A stretch of 34,423 nt of DNA from Methanoculleus sp. MH98A (GCF_000691865.1 NZ_JMIO01000022.1:1-34423); one strand, 5' to 3'; shown: positions 23,087-31,093, numbered from the stretch's first letter. The notes: a model not told the origin generated them from the letters alone. Numbers and translations are program-made.

Positions 23087-23812
23087 GTGCGGCAGATGAT
23101 CGAGGCAACCGAACTCACGAAGGACTACGGCAACGTCACCGCGGTGAACAGGGTATCGTTCTCCGTTGCGGAAGGGGAACTCTTCGGCCTGCTCGGGCCG
23201 AACGGCTCGGGCAAGACGACGATGATCCGGATGCTGACCGGGCAGATTCCGCCGACCTCCGGGTCGGCCCGGGTGATGGGGCTCGACGCAGCGAAGGATC
23301 CCATCGGGGTCCGGGGGCTCGTCGGGATCATCCCCGAGCAGGAAACGCCGCCGAGTTTCCTCACCGCGGAGGAGTACCTCCGCTTCGTTGCCGGCATCCG
23401 AAACCTCGATTCGGTGGACGAACGGTGCGACCGCTGGTTCGACCTGCTGGAGTTTGGCGACAAGCGCGACGTCCTCTGCAAGGATCTCTCGCGGGGCACC
23501 CGGCAGAAACTGATGTTTGCGCAGGCGTTCCTCCATGAGCCCCGCCTCGCCCTCATCGACGAGCCGCTGATCAACCTGGACCCCATCATGCAGCGGACGG
23601 TCAAAGACTTCCTCAGGAGTTACGTCCAGGGCGGCGGAACCGTCTTCTTCTCCACCCATATCCTCGAGATCGCCGAAGAGATCTGCGACCGTATCGGGAT
23701 CATCCACAACGGCAGGATCCTTCACTGCGGCCCGGTCGGAGACCTCGTCGGATCGGGCCGGCACCTCGAATCCTTCTTCCTCGACCTGGTGCGGGGTGAT
23801 GCCGGTGCCTGA
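23087..23812 (+). CDS. ABC transporter ATP-binding protein
   Basis: A 241-residue ABC ATPase. Walker A GPNGSGKTT, Q-loop in IIPEQET, signature LSRGTRQKL, Walker B LALIDEPLINLDP and the H-loop FFSTHILE are all present in order, so the protein should be active. The signature is a variant of LSGGQ, as in many exporters of the ABC-2 group. The start is uncertain: GTG 23087 has AAGGAG 10 nt upstream inside the predicted leader, while ATG 23096 starts MIEATELTKDYG and has no Shine-Dalgarno; I prefer GTG. The permease gene overlaps its end by 14 nt, so both form one transporter. Cargo is unknown. Confidence 0.88.
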   Translation: MRQMIEATELTKDYGNVTAVNRVSFSVAEGELFGLLGPNGSGKTTMIRMLTGQIPPTSGSARVMGLDAAKDPIGVRGLVGIIPEQETPPSFLTAEEYLRFVAGIRNLDSVDERCDRWFDLLEFGDKRDVLCKDLSRGTRQKLMFAQAFLHEPRLALIDEPLINLDPIMQRTVKDFLRSYVQGGGTVFFSTHILEIAEEICDRIGIIHNGRILHCGPVGDLVGSGRHLESFFLDLVRGDAGA

Positions 23813-25211
23813 CCTCTTCTGCGCGATGATGAAGGAAGAGTGGCGGATGCACTCGACGATCTTCGGGAGCCTCGGGTTCGCCCTCTTCCCGGCGGTCATC
23901 GCGGTCTTTGCCCTTCTCGGGTCGCTCACCCTCCCGCTCTTTGCAGACGTATTTCCCTACGACGTGGTCGCGCTCTTTGCGCACGCCCTCTTCCTGCTCA
24001 TGGGCGTGATGGTGGGATCGTTCGGCCTCATGGGCCGCGAGTTCATGAATCGGCGGTTCGGGCAGGCGAGCCTGATTGCCTACGCTTCCCGGAGTCTCCC
24101 GGTCTCCGAGCGGCGGATATTCGGCGCGTTTCTCGTGAAGGATACCGTCTACTACATCCTGCTCTACGTCCTCCCTTTCGCGGCCGGGTTTGCCGCGGCG
24201 ACGCCGTTCATCGGCCTCGATCCGGGTCTGGCGGTCCTCGCGTTCGTCTCGCTCGCGCTCGCCTTCCTCCTCGGCCTCTCCGCCGTCTGCTTCCTCTCGA
24301 CCCTCTACGCACGCTCCGTCGCGCTCCTCGCCGGAACCGTCGCGGTGCTCACGGTGCTCGCGGTTGCGGCGTTCCGCCTCGGGGCGATCACCGTCTCCGC
24401 CGCCCTCCCCCCCTACGCCTTCTTCCTCGACCCCAAGGTGGAACCGCTCGCGATCTCGCTCCTTCTCATCCTGGTCCCGGCAGCCGCCTCGGTGCTCTTC
24501 GTCACCGTCGACTACCCGGACCGGACGAAGCGGTTTAAGAACAGCCTCGAACCCCTCGCGGAGAGGGTCGGCACCCTCGGGAGCGCCCACTTCATCGCGA
24601 AGGACGCCCTCGACCTCCTCCGGAGCGAAGGCGGTGCCGGGAAGGTGATCTTCTCGTTTCTTCTCCCCCTCGGCCTCGTCTGGGTCTGCCTCCAGGTCCT
24701 GATCCGGTTCATCCCGGGGATCGACCCGCTGGTGGTCTTCGCGGTCCTGCTCGGGGTGATATCGGCCACCATCTACAACTGGCTGACCGAGTTCGACTCC
24801 TTCACCTCCTACGCCTTCCTGCCGGTGAAGGTCTCGGAGGTGATCGACGCGAAACTGAAGAGCTACGCCCTCGCAAACCTCCTCCCGCTCGGCGTGCTCG
24901 TGCTCGCGGCGGCGACCTCCGGCGGGGCGGGGACATTCATCCCGGCACTTGCCGCGTTCGCCTCGGTCTCGGCCTACACCCTCGCGGTGACGGTCTACCT
25001 CACGGGGCTCCACCCGAACGTGATGCTCTATCACGCCTGTGTCTTCCTCCGCTACCTCCTCGCGATAAGCCCGGCGCTCCTGCTCCTCATCTTCGCCTCG
25101 ATCTTCGACCCCGCGTACGCGGCCTCAAGCCTCCTCCTCGTCGCGCCGGCGGCGCTCCTCCTCTCCCGCGGGCGGACGAAGTGGCAGGCGTGGGAGATGC
25201 CAGGGTACTAA
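23799..25211 (+). CDS. ABC transporter permease, ABC-2-like
   Basis: A 470-residue protein with about 10-12 predicted membrane helices in two halves. A hydrophilic region between them, about residues 215-285, contains VDYPDRTKRFKNSLEPLAERVG. An amphipathic N-terminal segment (MMKEEWRMH) precedes the first helix, as in ABC-2 permeases. It is larger than the usual single-copy ABC-2 subunit (about 250-300) and probably supplies both halves of the pore. The reading frame overlaps the ATPase gene; starts GTG 23796 and ATG 23799 are equally possible. Export of a lipid, peptide or antibiotic-like compound is typical of the group; nothing here identifies the substrate. Confidence 0.78.
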   Translation: MPVPDLFCAMMKEEWRMHSTIFGSLGFALFPAVIAVFALLGSLTLPLFADVFPYDVVALFAHALFLLMGVMVGSFGLMGREFMNRRFGQASLIAYASRSLPVSERRIFGAFLVKDTVYYILLYVLPFAAGFAAATPFIGLDPGLAVLAFVSLALAFLLGLSAVCFLSTLYARSVALLAGTVAVLTVLAVAAFRLGAITVSAALPPYAFFLDPKVEPLAISLLLILVPAAASVLFVTVDYPDRTKRFKNSLEPLAERVGTLGSAHFIAKDALDLLRSEGGAGKVIFSFLLPLGLVWVCLQVLIRFIPGIDPLVVFAVLLGVISATIYNWLTEFDSFTSYAFLPVKVSEVIDAKLKSYALANLLPLGVLVLAAATSGGAGTFIPALAAFASVSAYTLAVTVYLTGLHPNVMLYHACVFLRYLLAISPALLLLIFASIFDPAYAASSLLLVAPAALLLSRGRTKWQAWEMPGY

Positions 25212-25254
25212 AACCCCGTCCCGGTCTCTCACTTTCACCCCCCGCACGGCGCGG

Positions 25255-25262
25255 CTTTTAAA
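25255..25262 (+). promoter_or_regulatory. TATA box of the unknown gene at 25286
   Basis: CTTTTAAA is centred about 28 nt before the ATG at 25286, with no convincing Shine-Dalgarno, predicting a leaderless mRNA. Confidence 0.45.
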
Positions 25263-25285
25263 CCCCTCCGGGAGACCCGGGGAGT

Positions 25286-25678
25286 ATGCTAGAGAGAGCG
25301 GGCTACCTCCAGAACAGCAGGTGCGCCGCGGCCGACGAATGGGGGAGACCCTGCCGGATCGTCGAGATCGCCCTCGACGGCAGGCGGTTCGGGATCCGGG
25401 TCGGCGAACTCCGGCAGGCCCTCGACGGCCGGCGGCCCGCCCGGGTCAGGCTGCTTCGCGACGACTGGGGGCCGGTTCTCGGGGATACGGTCGGCCGCGC
25501 GGAGCGGTCGCGGACGGGGAAGGCCGTCGTCTTCGAGCTCGTCACCGGGACGCGCTACACGGTGCCGGCCGAGGCGCTCCGTGCCGTCCTCGCCCGGGCT
25601 GCCGCGTTTGCTCCCGTCTCGGCAATCCTCCCCGCGGGCATCCCGGCCGCCCGGCAACAGGTTCTCGTCACCGGGTAA
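25286..25678 (+). CDS. Protein of unknown function
   Basis: A 130-residue, Arg- and Ala-rich soluble protein with no signal peptide or membrane helix. Beta-like segments alternate with loops (CRIVEIALDGRRFGIRVGEL, ARVRLLRDDWGPVLGD, AVVFELVTGTRYTVP), which suggests a small beta-rich fold in the middle, followed by an Ala-rich helix. I recognise no family. The clear promoter and GC-rich codon use like its neighbours support a real gene. Its 3' end overlaps the convergent YigZ-like gene by 11 nt. Confidence 0.6.
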   Translation: MLERAGYLQNSRCAAADEWGRPCRIVEIALDGRRFGIRVGELRQALDGRRPARVRLLRDDWGPVLGDTVGRAERSRTGKAVVFELVTGTRYTVPAEALRAVLARAAAFAPVSAILPAGIPAARQQVLVTG

Positions 25679-26036
25679 TTCCCGCCTCGCGGATTGCCGC
25701 CTCCCCCGCGTCGCGGAACGCCCGCCCGACGTTCCCGGGGCCAAGGAGGACTCCGCCGAAGATCCTTGAGACCACCAGCGCGTGGCTCCCGAGGCCGTGC
25801 TTGCGGAGCAGGTCGAGGAGGATCCTTCCCGGCCGGCCGACCTCGCCGTCGTTCTTGAATTCCTCCAGGGTTCCGCACCGGAGAGCGGTGCAGTGGTGGG
25901 CGGCCTTCCGGTAGGCCTCCCGGTGGCCGGCGAGAACCCCCGCGACGTCTTCCGATCCGTCGACCCGGTAGAGATGGGCGTAAAACCGCGACCGCCGGAC
26001 CTCGATCGCGGCGGTGCCGAGGGGCTCCGCGGTCAC
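25668..26036 (-). CDS. YigZ/IMPACT (UPF0029) family protein
   Basis: A 122-residue single-domain UPF0029 N-terminal-type protein. Family landmarks are SRFYAHLYRVD near the start, HREAYRKAAHHCTALR at about 38-53, FKNDGEVGRPGRILLDLL at about 60-77 and VVSRIFGGVLLGPGNVGRAF at about 88-107. The usual NDDGEP/GTAG and RYFGG motifs are present in altered form. Eukaryotic IMPACT proteins regulate translation through GCN1, and bacterial YigZ has an unclear role. It lacks the second domain of bacterial YigZ. It starts with GTG 26036, overlapping the phosphatase stop (GTGA), so it is translationally coupled. Confidence 0.75.
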   Translation of the reverse strand: MTAEPLGTAAIEVRRSRFYAHLYRVDGSEDVAGVLAGHREAYRKAAHHCTALRCGTLEEFKNDGEVGRPGRILLDLLRKHGLGSHALVVSRIFGGVLLGPGNVGRAFRDAGEAAIREAGITR

Positions 26037-26542
26037 GCCGCCACCCGACTCCTTGCGTACTCGTCCCAGTGCGCCTCGAGAAAACCCCTGATCCCCCGGC
26101 CGGGTTTGTAGGGCGGGTATATCTTACGGAAGGCCTCCTCGGCGTCGGCAAACCTCTCCCTCGGCAGGACGTCGGTGTAGGCCGCAAGGTAAAGAAGCCC
26201 GATCGCCGCCGACCGGGAGACGCCGAAACCGCAGTGGACCAGCACCTGCCGGCCCTCCGATAGGCACCGGTCGATGAAGGCGAGAGCGGCATCGACGGCT
26301 TCCTTCGGGACGTCGGCGGGGTCCTTCGCATCGACCAGGTTGAGCATCAGCCGGTTCCCCCGCCGGGCGACCAGGTGCTCGGGGTGATCCGGCGGCACCG
26401 TGCCGAGCGGGGAGTAGGTGACTGCCAGGCAGTGGTAGGGGCTCCGGCAGGCGTGCACCACGCACCAGGTCTCGTGGGCCTCCACCGCGACCTCGTAGTC
26501 CTCCTGCGTCCCGATGTAGAGGTTCTGGTAGATCTCGATCAT
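26033..26542 (-). CDS. Dual-specificity protein phosphatase family
   Basis: A 169-residue protein with the cysteine-phosphatase loop HCGFGVSRS (Cys104, Arg110), the CX5R signature that forms a phospho-cysteine intermediate. A likely general acid is Asp71 in NLVDAKDP. Dual-specificity phosphatases act on phosphorylated protein residues, and some on RNA ends or sugar phosphates. It is the middle gene of the leftward ROK-phosphatase-YigZ operon. Only 9 bp separates it from the ROK gene, and a purine-rich GAGGGGGG precedes its ATG. Operon context with a sugar kinase might suggest a small-molecule phosphate substrate, which is inference. Confidence 0.82.
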   Translation of the reverse strand: MIEIYQNLYIGTQEDYEVAVEAHETWCVVHACRSPYHCLAVTYSPLGTVPPDHPEHLVARRGNRLMLNLVDAKDPADVPKEAVDAALAFIDRCLSEGRQVLVHCGFGVSRSAAIGLLYLAAYTDVLPRERFADAEEAFRKIYPPYKPGRGIRGFLEAHWDEYARSRVAA

Positions 26543-26551
26543 ATGCCCCCC

Positions 26552-27477
26552 TCACCGCGCCTCGAGCGCGTATGCCGCGGCCCCGAGAAGCGGCGCCTGC
26601 CCTGCGAGATCCGATACGGCAAGCCGGGGAAGGGCGAGGTAGCGGTCGATGAACGGTTCCATCTGCCGGATCACGATATCTCCGTAGTACCGGGCGAGCG
26701 GTCCGTCGAAGACGATCACCTCGGGGTTGTAGGCGACGATGACGGCCGAGATCCCCCGGGCGTTCATCTCCCCGAGCGCCTCCATGAAGGCGAGGGCGAC
26801 CGGGTCCTCCGCCCTGGCCGCCGTAAAGATCGCCCGGGTTGAGGAGGGGTCGAAGGCCACATGCCGGACGTCGGCCGCCTCCCGCCACGCCGCGAAGAAC
26901 CCGGGGATGTTCTTTGCAGAGGCGTAGGCCTCCCAGTGGCCAGCAAACCCACACCCGCAGACGAGGTTGTAGCGGGTATCGACGGGGATATGCCCGATCT
27001 CCCCGGCGTTCCCGCTCATCCCGAGGAGCAGGCGGCCGTTCACCACCGCACCCCCGCCGATGCCGGTCGAGAGGGTGATGTAGACGACGTTGTCGGAGCC
27101 GCGGGCGGCGCCCGCCCACCGTTCGCCGAGGACGCCGGCCCGGGCGCGTTGATCAGGGCGACCGGAAGCCCGAACCGCTCCCGGAGCGGCTCGACGATCT
27201 CCACGACCGGGAACGCGATGTTCGGGGAGCCGACGACCCACCCGCGGCCGGGGTCCAGCGGACCGGCCGACGCGACGCCGATGGCCGCGGCTTCCCGCCC
27301 CTGCGGCGACGCGAGGAGGGCTTCCACCCGGGCGGCGATCGCGGCGGTGATCACCTCCCCGGATGCTCCTGCAGTCGGCGTCGGGACGGCGTCGTGGGCG
27401 AGCAGGGTCGCGTCGGAGTCTACCAGGGCAGCGCGGAGGTTGGTTCCGCCGAGGTCAACGGCAATCACGGTCGTCAT
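26552..27477 (-). pseudogene. ROK-family sugar kinase, interrupted by a single-base frameshift
   Basis: Two overlapping frames together give one ROK kinase. The first part (from ATG 27477) reads VIAVDLGGTNLRAAL, a phosphate-binding loop, through PVALIN. The rest, in another frame, continues ARAGVLGERW, STGIGGGAVVNGRL, GEIGHIPVD and VCGCGFAGHWEAYAS, the ATP-binding and zinc-binding parts. Inserting one A between 27146 and 27147 (minus strand) restores LIND-ARAGVLGE and a frame of 309 codons including stop; the lost base falls in the codon of the catalytic Asp. The 926-nt span is one short of a multiple of three. ROK enzymes phosphorylate glucose or related sugars. GGAG lies 8 nt before ATG 27477. 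Either a pseudogene or a sequencing error. Confidence 0.82.
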
Positions 27478-27596
27478 ATGGGTCACTCCTCTGGATGGCA
27501 GGTGCTTCTCTTCTCGGATTACGCGAACCACCGGGATAAACCTTGCTTCCGGCCGGGCCGGCGGATCCGGGAGAGAGACCGCGGCTACAAAAGTAA

Positions 27597-27604
27597 GGTA
27601 TATC
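27597..27604 (+). promoter_or_regulatory. TATA box of the feo operon
   Basis: GGTATATC is a good TATA box. Transcription should start near 27627, inside the palindromic operator at 27622-27637, and about 12 nt before the feoA start codon. Confidence 0.55.
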
Positions 27605-27621
27605 TACTCCCTGCACCAAGA

Positions 27622-27637
27622 TTTAGGTATACCTAAA
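27622..27637. promoter_or_regulatory. Perfect 16-bp palindromic operator of DtxR/IdeR type
   Basis: TTTAGGTATACCTAAA is a perfect palindrome and matches the TTAGG...CCTAA arms of metal-regulator boxes of the DtxR/IdeR group, which also regulate archaeal iron genes. It overlaps the predicted transcription start of feoA, where a bound repressor would block RNA polymerase. The DtxR-family gene at the end of the same operon is the obvious candidate to bind it with Fe(II). Confidence 0.75.
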
Positions 27638-27638
27638 A

Positions 27639-27881
27639 ATGATCACCATGGAAAAAACGTTGCTTGATCTGGAACCGGGCATGCAGGGAACCATCGCCCG
27701 ATTTATCGGGAATCCGGGCTTTGTCCGGAAACTCAGAACCATCGGAATCAGGGAAGGCAAGAACCTCACCGTCGTCACCCGTCACCCCCTCGGCGGTCCG
27801 GTGGTGATCGAAGTGGATGGCCGGGAAGTGACGCTCGGCCGGGGAATGGCCGTAAGAGTCGTCGTGGACGTTGCCGCATGA
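27639..27881 (+). CDS. feoA: FeoA, ferrous iron transport accessory protein
   Basis: An 80-residue SH3-like FeoA protein. The fold shows in LEPGMQGTIARFIGNPGFVRKLRTIGIREGKNLTVV (short core near residues 12-46) and the last strands MAVRVVVDV. FeoA is a small cytosolic partner that helps the FeoB Fe(II) channel. ATG 27639 is close to the palindrome; ATG 27648 is an alternative start. Its stop overlaps the feoB start by 4 nt (ATGA). Confidence 0.88.
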   Translation: MITMEKTLLDLEPGMQGTIARFIGNPGFVRKLRTIGIREGKNLTVVTRHPLGGPVVIEVDGREVTLGRGMAVRVVVDVAA

Positions 27882-29593
27882 AGACCGTCGTCCTGATGGG
27901 CAACCCGAACGTCGGGAAGAGCGGGATCTTCTCGCGGCTGACCGGCACCCGGGTCATCACTTCGAACTACGCCGGGACCACCGTCGACGTCTCCCGCGGG
28001 AAGATGCGTCTTCCGGACGGCCCCGCCGCGGTGATAGACGCGCCCGGCACCTACTCCCTCACCCCCACGAATCCGGCCGAAGAGGTCGCCGCGGAGATCC
28101 TCGGAGAGGCCGACGTCGTCGTCAACGTCGTCGATTCAACCAACCTGGAGAGGAACCTCTACCTGACCCTCGAGACCCTGGAGCGCGGGGTCCCGGCGGC
28201 CGTCGCGCTCAACCTCTGGGACGAGGCCGGGCACCAGGGCATCACGATCGACGTCGCCGGGCTCGAGCGGCTCCTCGGGGTTCCGGTCGTTCCGACCGTG
28301 GGGCTTTCCGGGCAGGGAATCCGGGAACTCGTGGAACGGCTCGGCGAGGCACGCCCCTCGGCGACGATACAGCCCATGAGCGAGGAGGAGCGGTGGGTGG
28401 CGGTCGGCCGGATCACCGGGGAGGTGCAGACGATCGCCCACCGGCACCCCACCCTCGCCGACCGACTCAGCGAGGCGAGCATCCGGCCGACCAGCGGCCT
28501 CTTCATAGCCCTCGCGGTCATCGCCGCCGCGTTCCTGGCGGTCAGGTGGATCGGCGAAGGACTCATATCGTACGTCTTCGAGCCGCTCTTCGACCTCTAC
28601 ACCCCGATCGCCATGAGGGCGAGCGACCTCCTCGGCCCCGGGATCCTGCACGAGATCCTGATCGGGCACCTCATCGACGGCGAGATCGATTACGTCCAGT
28701 CGATGGGGCTCCTCACCACCGGGCTCTTCGTTCCATTCGCCATGATACTCCCCTACATCGTGGCGTTCTACCTCGTCCTCTCGATCCTCGAGGATACCGG
28801 TTACCTCCCCAGGCTCGCGACGCTGGCCGACACCTTCTTCCACCGGCTCGGGATGCACGGCTACGGCATCATCCCGGTCTTCCTCGGGTTCGGGTGCAAC
28901 GTGCCGGGGGCGCTCGCCACCCGGGTGCTGGAGACGAAGAAGCAGCGGTTCATCGCCGCCACCCTCATGTCGCTTGCTATCCCGTGCATGGCGCAGATCG
29001 CGATGGTCTTCGGGGTTCTCGGGCCGTTCGGCCTGCATTACGTGGTGATGGTCTTTGTGACCCTCGCACTCGTTTACGTCGGCGCAGGCCTGATCCTGAA
29101 CCGGGTCGTGCCGGGGGAGTGCCCGGAGATATTTTTAGAGATCCCCCCCTACCGGGCGCCGGATCTCCGGGCGACCGCTACAAAGACCTGGATGCGAGTG
29201 CGGGGCTTCCTCGGGGAGGCTATCCCCTACCTCTTCCTCGGTATCCTGCTCGTCAACCTGCTCTATTCGGTCGGGTTCCTCGACCTGCTCGCGGCCGCCT
29301 TCGCCCCGGTGATAGAGGCCTGGCTCGGTCTCCCTGCCGGAGCGGCCGTCGCGCTCCTGGTCGGGTTCCTCAGAAAGGATCTCGCGGTGGGGATGCTGGT
29401 GCCGCTCGGGATGAGCCCGGAGCAGCTCGTGATCGCGGTGACGATGCTCACGATCTACTTCCCGTGCGTGGCGACGTTCGTGGTGCTCCTCCGTGAACTC
29501 GGGGCGCGGGGGATGCTCGCCGCCGCAGGCGTGATGGTGACGACAGCCCTCCTCGTCGGGGGCGCGCTGCGGGTGATCCTGATCGGGTTTTAG
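27878..29593 (+). CDS. feoB: FeoB, ferrous iron transporter
   Basis: A 571-residue FeoB. The N-terminal G domain holds G1 GNPNVGKS (residues 8-15), a TSNYAGTTVD switch, G3 DAPG (about 54-57) and G4 NLWD (about 117-120). A membrane part with about 8-10 helices follows, including LSILEDTGYLPR and the conserved GFGCNVPG, a motif of the iron path, and the later PYLFLGILL-type repeat. FeoB takes up Fe(II) under anoxic conditions. It is shorter than E. coli FeoB (773) and lacks the C-terminal extension, as is usual for archaeal forms. Start ATG 27878 overlaps the feoA stop, so translation is coupled. Confidence 0.92.
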   Translation: MKTVVLMGNPNVGKSGIFSRLTGTRVITSNYAGTTVDVSRGKMRLPDGPAAVIDAPGTYSLTPTNPAEEVAAEILGEADVVVNVVDSTNLERNLYLTLETLERGVPAAVALNLWDEAGHQGITIDVAGLERLLGVPVVPTVGLSGQGIRELVERLGEARPSATIQPMSEEERWVAVGRITGEVQTIAHRHPTLADRLSEASIRPTSGLFIALAVIAAAFLAVRWIGEGLISYVFEPLFDLYTPIAMRASDLLGPGILHEILIGHLIDGEIDYVQSMGLLTTGLFVPFAMILPYIVAFYLVLSILEDTGYLPRLATLADTFFHRLGMHGYGIIPVFLGFGCNVPGALATRVLETKKQRFIAATLMSLAIPCMAQIAMVFGVLGPFGLHYVVMVFVTLALVYVGAGLILNRVVPGECPEIFLEIPPYRAPDLRATATKTWMRVRGFLGEAIPYLFLGILLVNLLYSVGFLDLLAAAFAPVIEAWLGLPAGAAVALLVGFLRKDLAVGMLVPLGMSPEQLVIAVTMLTIYFPCVATFVVLLRELGARGMLAAAGVMVTTALLVGGALRVILIGF

Positions 29594-29604
29594 GAGGAAG
29601 AGGA

Positions 29605-30030
29605 ATGCGGAAGAAGACGACAGAGGAGTACATCGAGATCATCTGTCTGCTCGAGAAACAGGAGGGGCGGGCGCAGACCGGCAGGATCGCGGAGGAGATC
29701 GATGTGAAACCACCGTCGGTCACGTCGATGCTCCGGAAACTGGAGCAGGAGGGGCTCATCGTCTATGAGTCCTACGCGGGTGCAAGGCTGACCCCGGCAG
29801 GGGAGGAAATGGCCCGGGACCTCTGGACGCGGCACCGCACGTTTGCCGACCTGCTGGGACTCCTGGGCGTCACCGGGGAGATTGCAGAGGCCGACGCCTG
29901 CCAGTTCGAGCATCACGTGAGCCCGGAGACCCTGGAGCGCCTCAGGCTCTTTCTCGAGTTCCTGAGCAAGAGCCCGGACGGCCGGCGGTGCCTCGCGGCA
30001 TTCGAGGAGTTCCAGAAACACGAACGGTGA
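29605..30030 (+). CDS. DtxR-family metal-dependent transcriptional repressor
   Basis: A 141-residue DtxR-type repressor. Residues 1-65 form a winged helix (EYIEIICLLEKQEG, RIAEEIDVKPPSVTSMLRKL); residues about 70-141 are the dimerisation and metal domain. The metal-site pattern of DtxR (Cys-x-x-Glu-His) is present as Cys99, Glu102, His103 in ACQFEHH, with His77 near the ancillary site. The Cys, rather than the Asp/Glu of MntR, favours iron. No SH3-like C-terminal domain is present. GGAGG lies before its ATG, 11 nt after feoB. It likely binds the palindrome at 27622-27637 and represses its own operon. Confidence 0.85.
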   Translation: MRKKTTEEYIEIICLLEKQEGRAQTGRIAEEIDVKPPSVTSMLRKLEQEGLIVYESYAGARLTPAGEEMARDLWTRHRTFADLLGLLGVTGEIAEADACQFEHHVSPETLERLRLFLEFLSKSPDGRRCLAAFEEFQKHER

Positions 30031-30042
30031 GGCAGGTTCGCG

Positions 30043-30282
30043 TCAGACGTCCTCCCCCACCATCATGCAGGGATACTTCTCCCGCGGGTACCTGCCCTCT
30101 ATCGACTCGCGGACGAACTGCTCCCTCGACGGGGCTGCAAGGAGACCGTCGTAGACCTCTTTTGGAACGCCGGCGTAACGGTAGGCGTCGGCGTTCTCGC
30201 AGATGATGAGGAGCGCTTTTGTCGTCGGGTCGTAACCGACGGATCGTACGGCGCCGGAACGTCCGGCTGACTGTCGGGACAT
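30043..30282 (-). CDS. KTSC-domain small protein
   Basis: A 79-residue KTSC-domain protein. The core reads VRSVGYDPTTKALLIIC...YRYAGVPKEVYDGLLAA, close to the family pattern S-x-x-I-x-x-x-GYD-x-x-x-x-L-x-V, then Y-x-Y-x-x-V-P-x-x-V-x-x-x-L/M, and ends with a Tyr/Pro-rich tail. The function of KTSC domains is not established; they occur alone or fused to other enzymes. It is 12 nt from the convergent dtxR gene and 61 nt after another KTSC gene in the same orientation. A longer in-frame extension upstream to 30453 looks non-coding. Confidence 0.7.
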   Translation of the reverse strand: MSRQSAGRSGAVRSVGYDPTTKALLIICENADAYRYAGVPKEVYDGLLAAPSREQFVRESIEGRYPREKYPCMMVGEDV

Positions 30283-30343
30283 ACGGGCGGGTTGTGGCGG
30301 GCGGAGATGATAGCAGTTCCGCCGGGTACCGCCGGAGGTTCCC

Positions 30344-30556
30344 TCACCCGGCTTTCTCGTATGGGTAGCGCAGCCGGATGAAGTCGCCGAAATACCGCCC
30401 CTTCGACCGGGAAGCGAGCATTCCTTCGTAGACGTCGGGCGGCACGCCGACATAGTGGTAGACTCCGCCGCTATGGAACTCGACCTCCAGAACCTCGTCT
30501 TCCGGGTCGTAGCCGATCGACTTGATACTGGTAGACTCGACGAGCTGGCGCTGCAT
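30344..30556 (-). CDS. KTSC-domain small protein, second copy
   Basis: A 70-residue KTSC protein: VESTSIKSIGYDPEDEVLEV followed by YHYVGVPPDVYEGMLAS and YFGDFIRLRYPYEKAG. It is more typical than its neighbour at 30043 (it keeps S-x-S and the full GYD-x-x-x-E-x-LEVEF pattern). The two share fold and length but differ in sequence, so an old tandem duplication is likely. A weak TATA-like CTCTTATG lies near 30583-30592. Function unknown. Confidence 0.75.
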   Translation of the reverse strand: MQRQLVESTSIKSIGYDPEDEVLEVEFHSGGVYHYVGVPPDVYEGMLASRSKGRYFGDFIRLRYPYEKAG

Positions 30557-30623
30557 GGGCGGGAGTAAAGGGGGTTGTGGGCATAAGAGTTGCGGGGGCA
30601 TGCACCGCGATCGGGCGGAGGGT

Positions 30624-30983
30624 CTATGCCGCCACGGTGAAGGCCGCGAACGCCGCGAGCGCGAGAAGGGTGAGAAACACGAGCACCCCGACCGTCCAGG
30701 CGGCCATGAAGAGAACGACCGAGGCGAAGCGCATCTCGCGGAACGGGACGGCACCCTCGTTCATCCGGCGTGCGGTCGCCCGGGCGTCGTAGATCCCGAA
30801 TATCCAGATGACCGCCCCGGGGATGAGCATCACGAGAAGCCCCGCGAGCACCCCAAAAAGCACCAGGATACCCTTGCCGGTCTCTCCGTTATAGACCTGT
30901 CCGAGCCCCGGGAAGAGGAGGGAGAGACCTGCCGCAAAGACCGGGTTCTTCTCCTCCCGCACCGGGTCATTCCCTTCCGTCAT
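30624..30983 (-). CDS. Small membrane protein with TM2/GlyGly-type motif
   Basis: A 119-residue membrane protein. LSLLFPGLGQVYNGETGKGI near residues 20-39 is the pattern of TM2-like and DUF5683-type small membrane proteins (FxPGLGQxYNGxxxKG). Three membrane helices are predicted (about 18-32, 40-64, 87-115). A cytoplasmic N-terminus of charged residues (TEGNDPVREEKN) and an amphipathic loop (YDARATARRMNEG) are seen. Function is unknown. The start ATG at 30983 gives the compact family form. Confidence 0.75.
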   Translation of the reverse strand: MTEGNDPVREEKNPVFAAGLSLLFPGLGQVYNGETGKGILVLFGVLAGLLVMLIPGAVIWIFGIYDARATARRMNEGAVPFREMRFASVVLFMAAWTVGVLVFLTLLALAAFAAFTVAA

Positions 30984-31093
30984 GGTTGTACTTACCGTGC
31001 TCGCCGGGAAAAGAAGGAGGTTTCGGCTCGTCCGCCTCACGCCTCCGTCAGGCTCATAACCTCGCGAAGCTACCTCCCTCCGGGGAGACCCAC

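Noticed and set aside
23700-25034. A 444-codon minus-strand frame opposite the ABC permease.
   Set aside because: Extremely Glu/Arg/Gly-rich, no motifs, and antisense to a membrane protein with regular helices.
27871-29496. A 541-codon plus-strand frame overlapping feoB in another frame.
   Set aside because: feoB explains the region fully; the alternative product is an Arg/Pro/Gly-rich string without domains.
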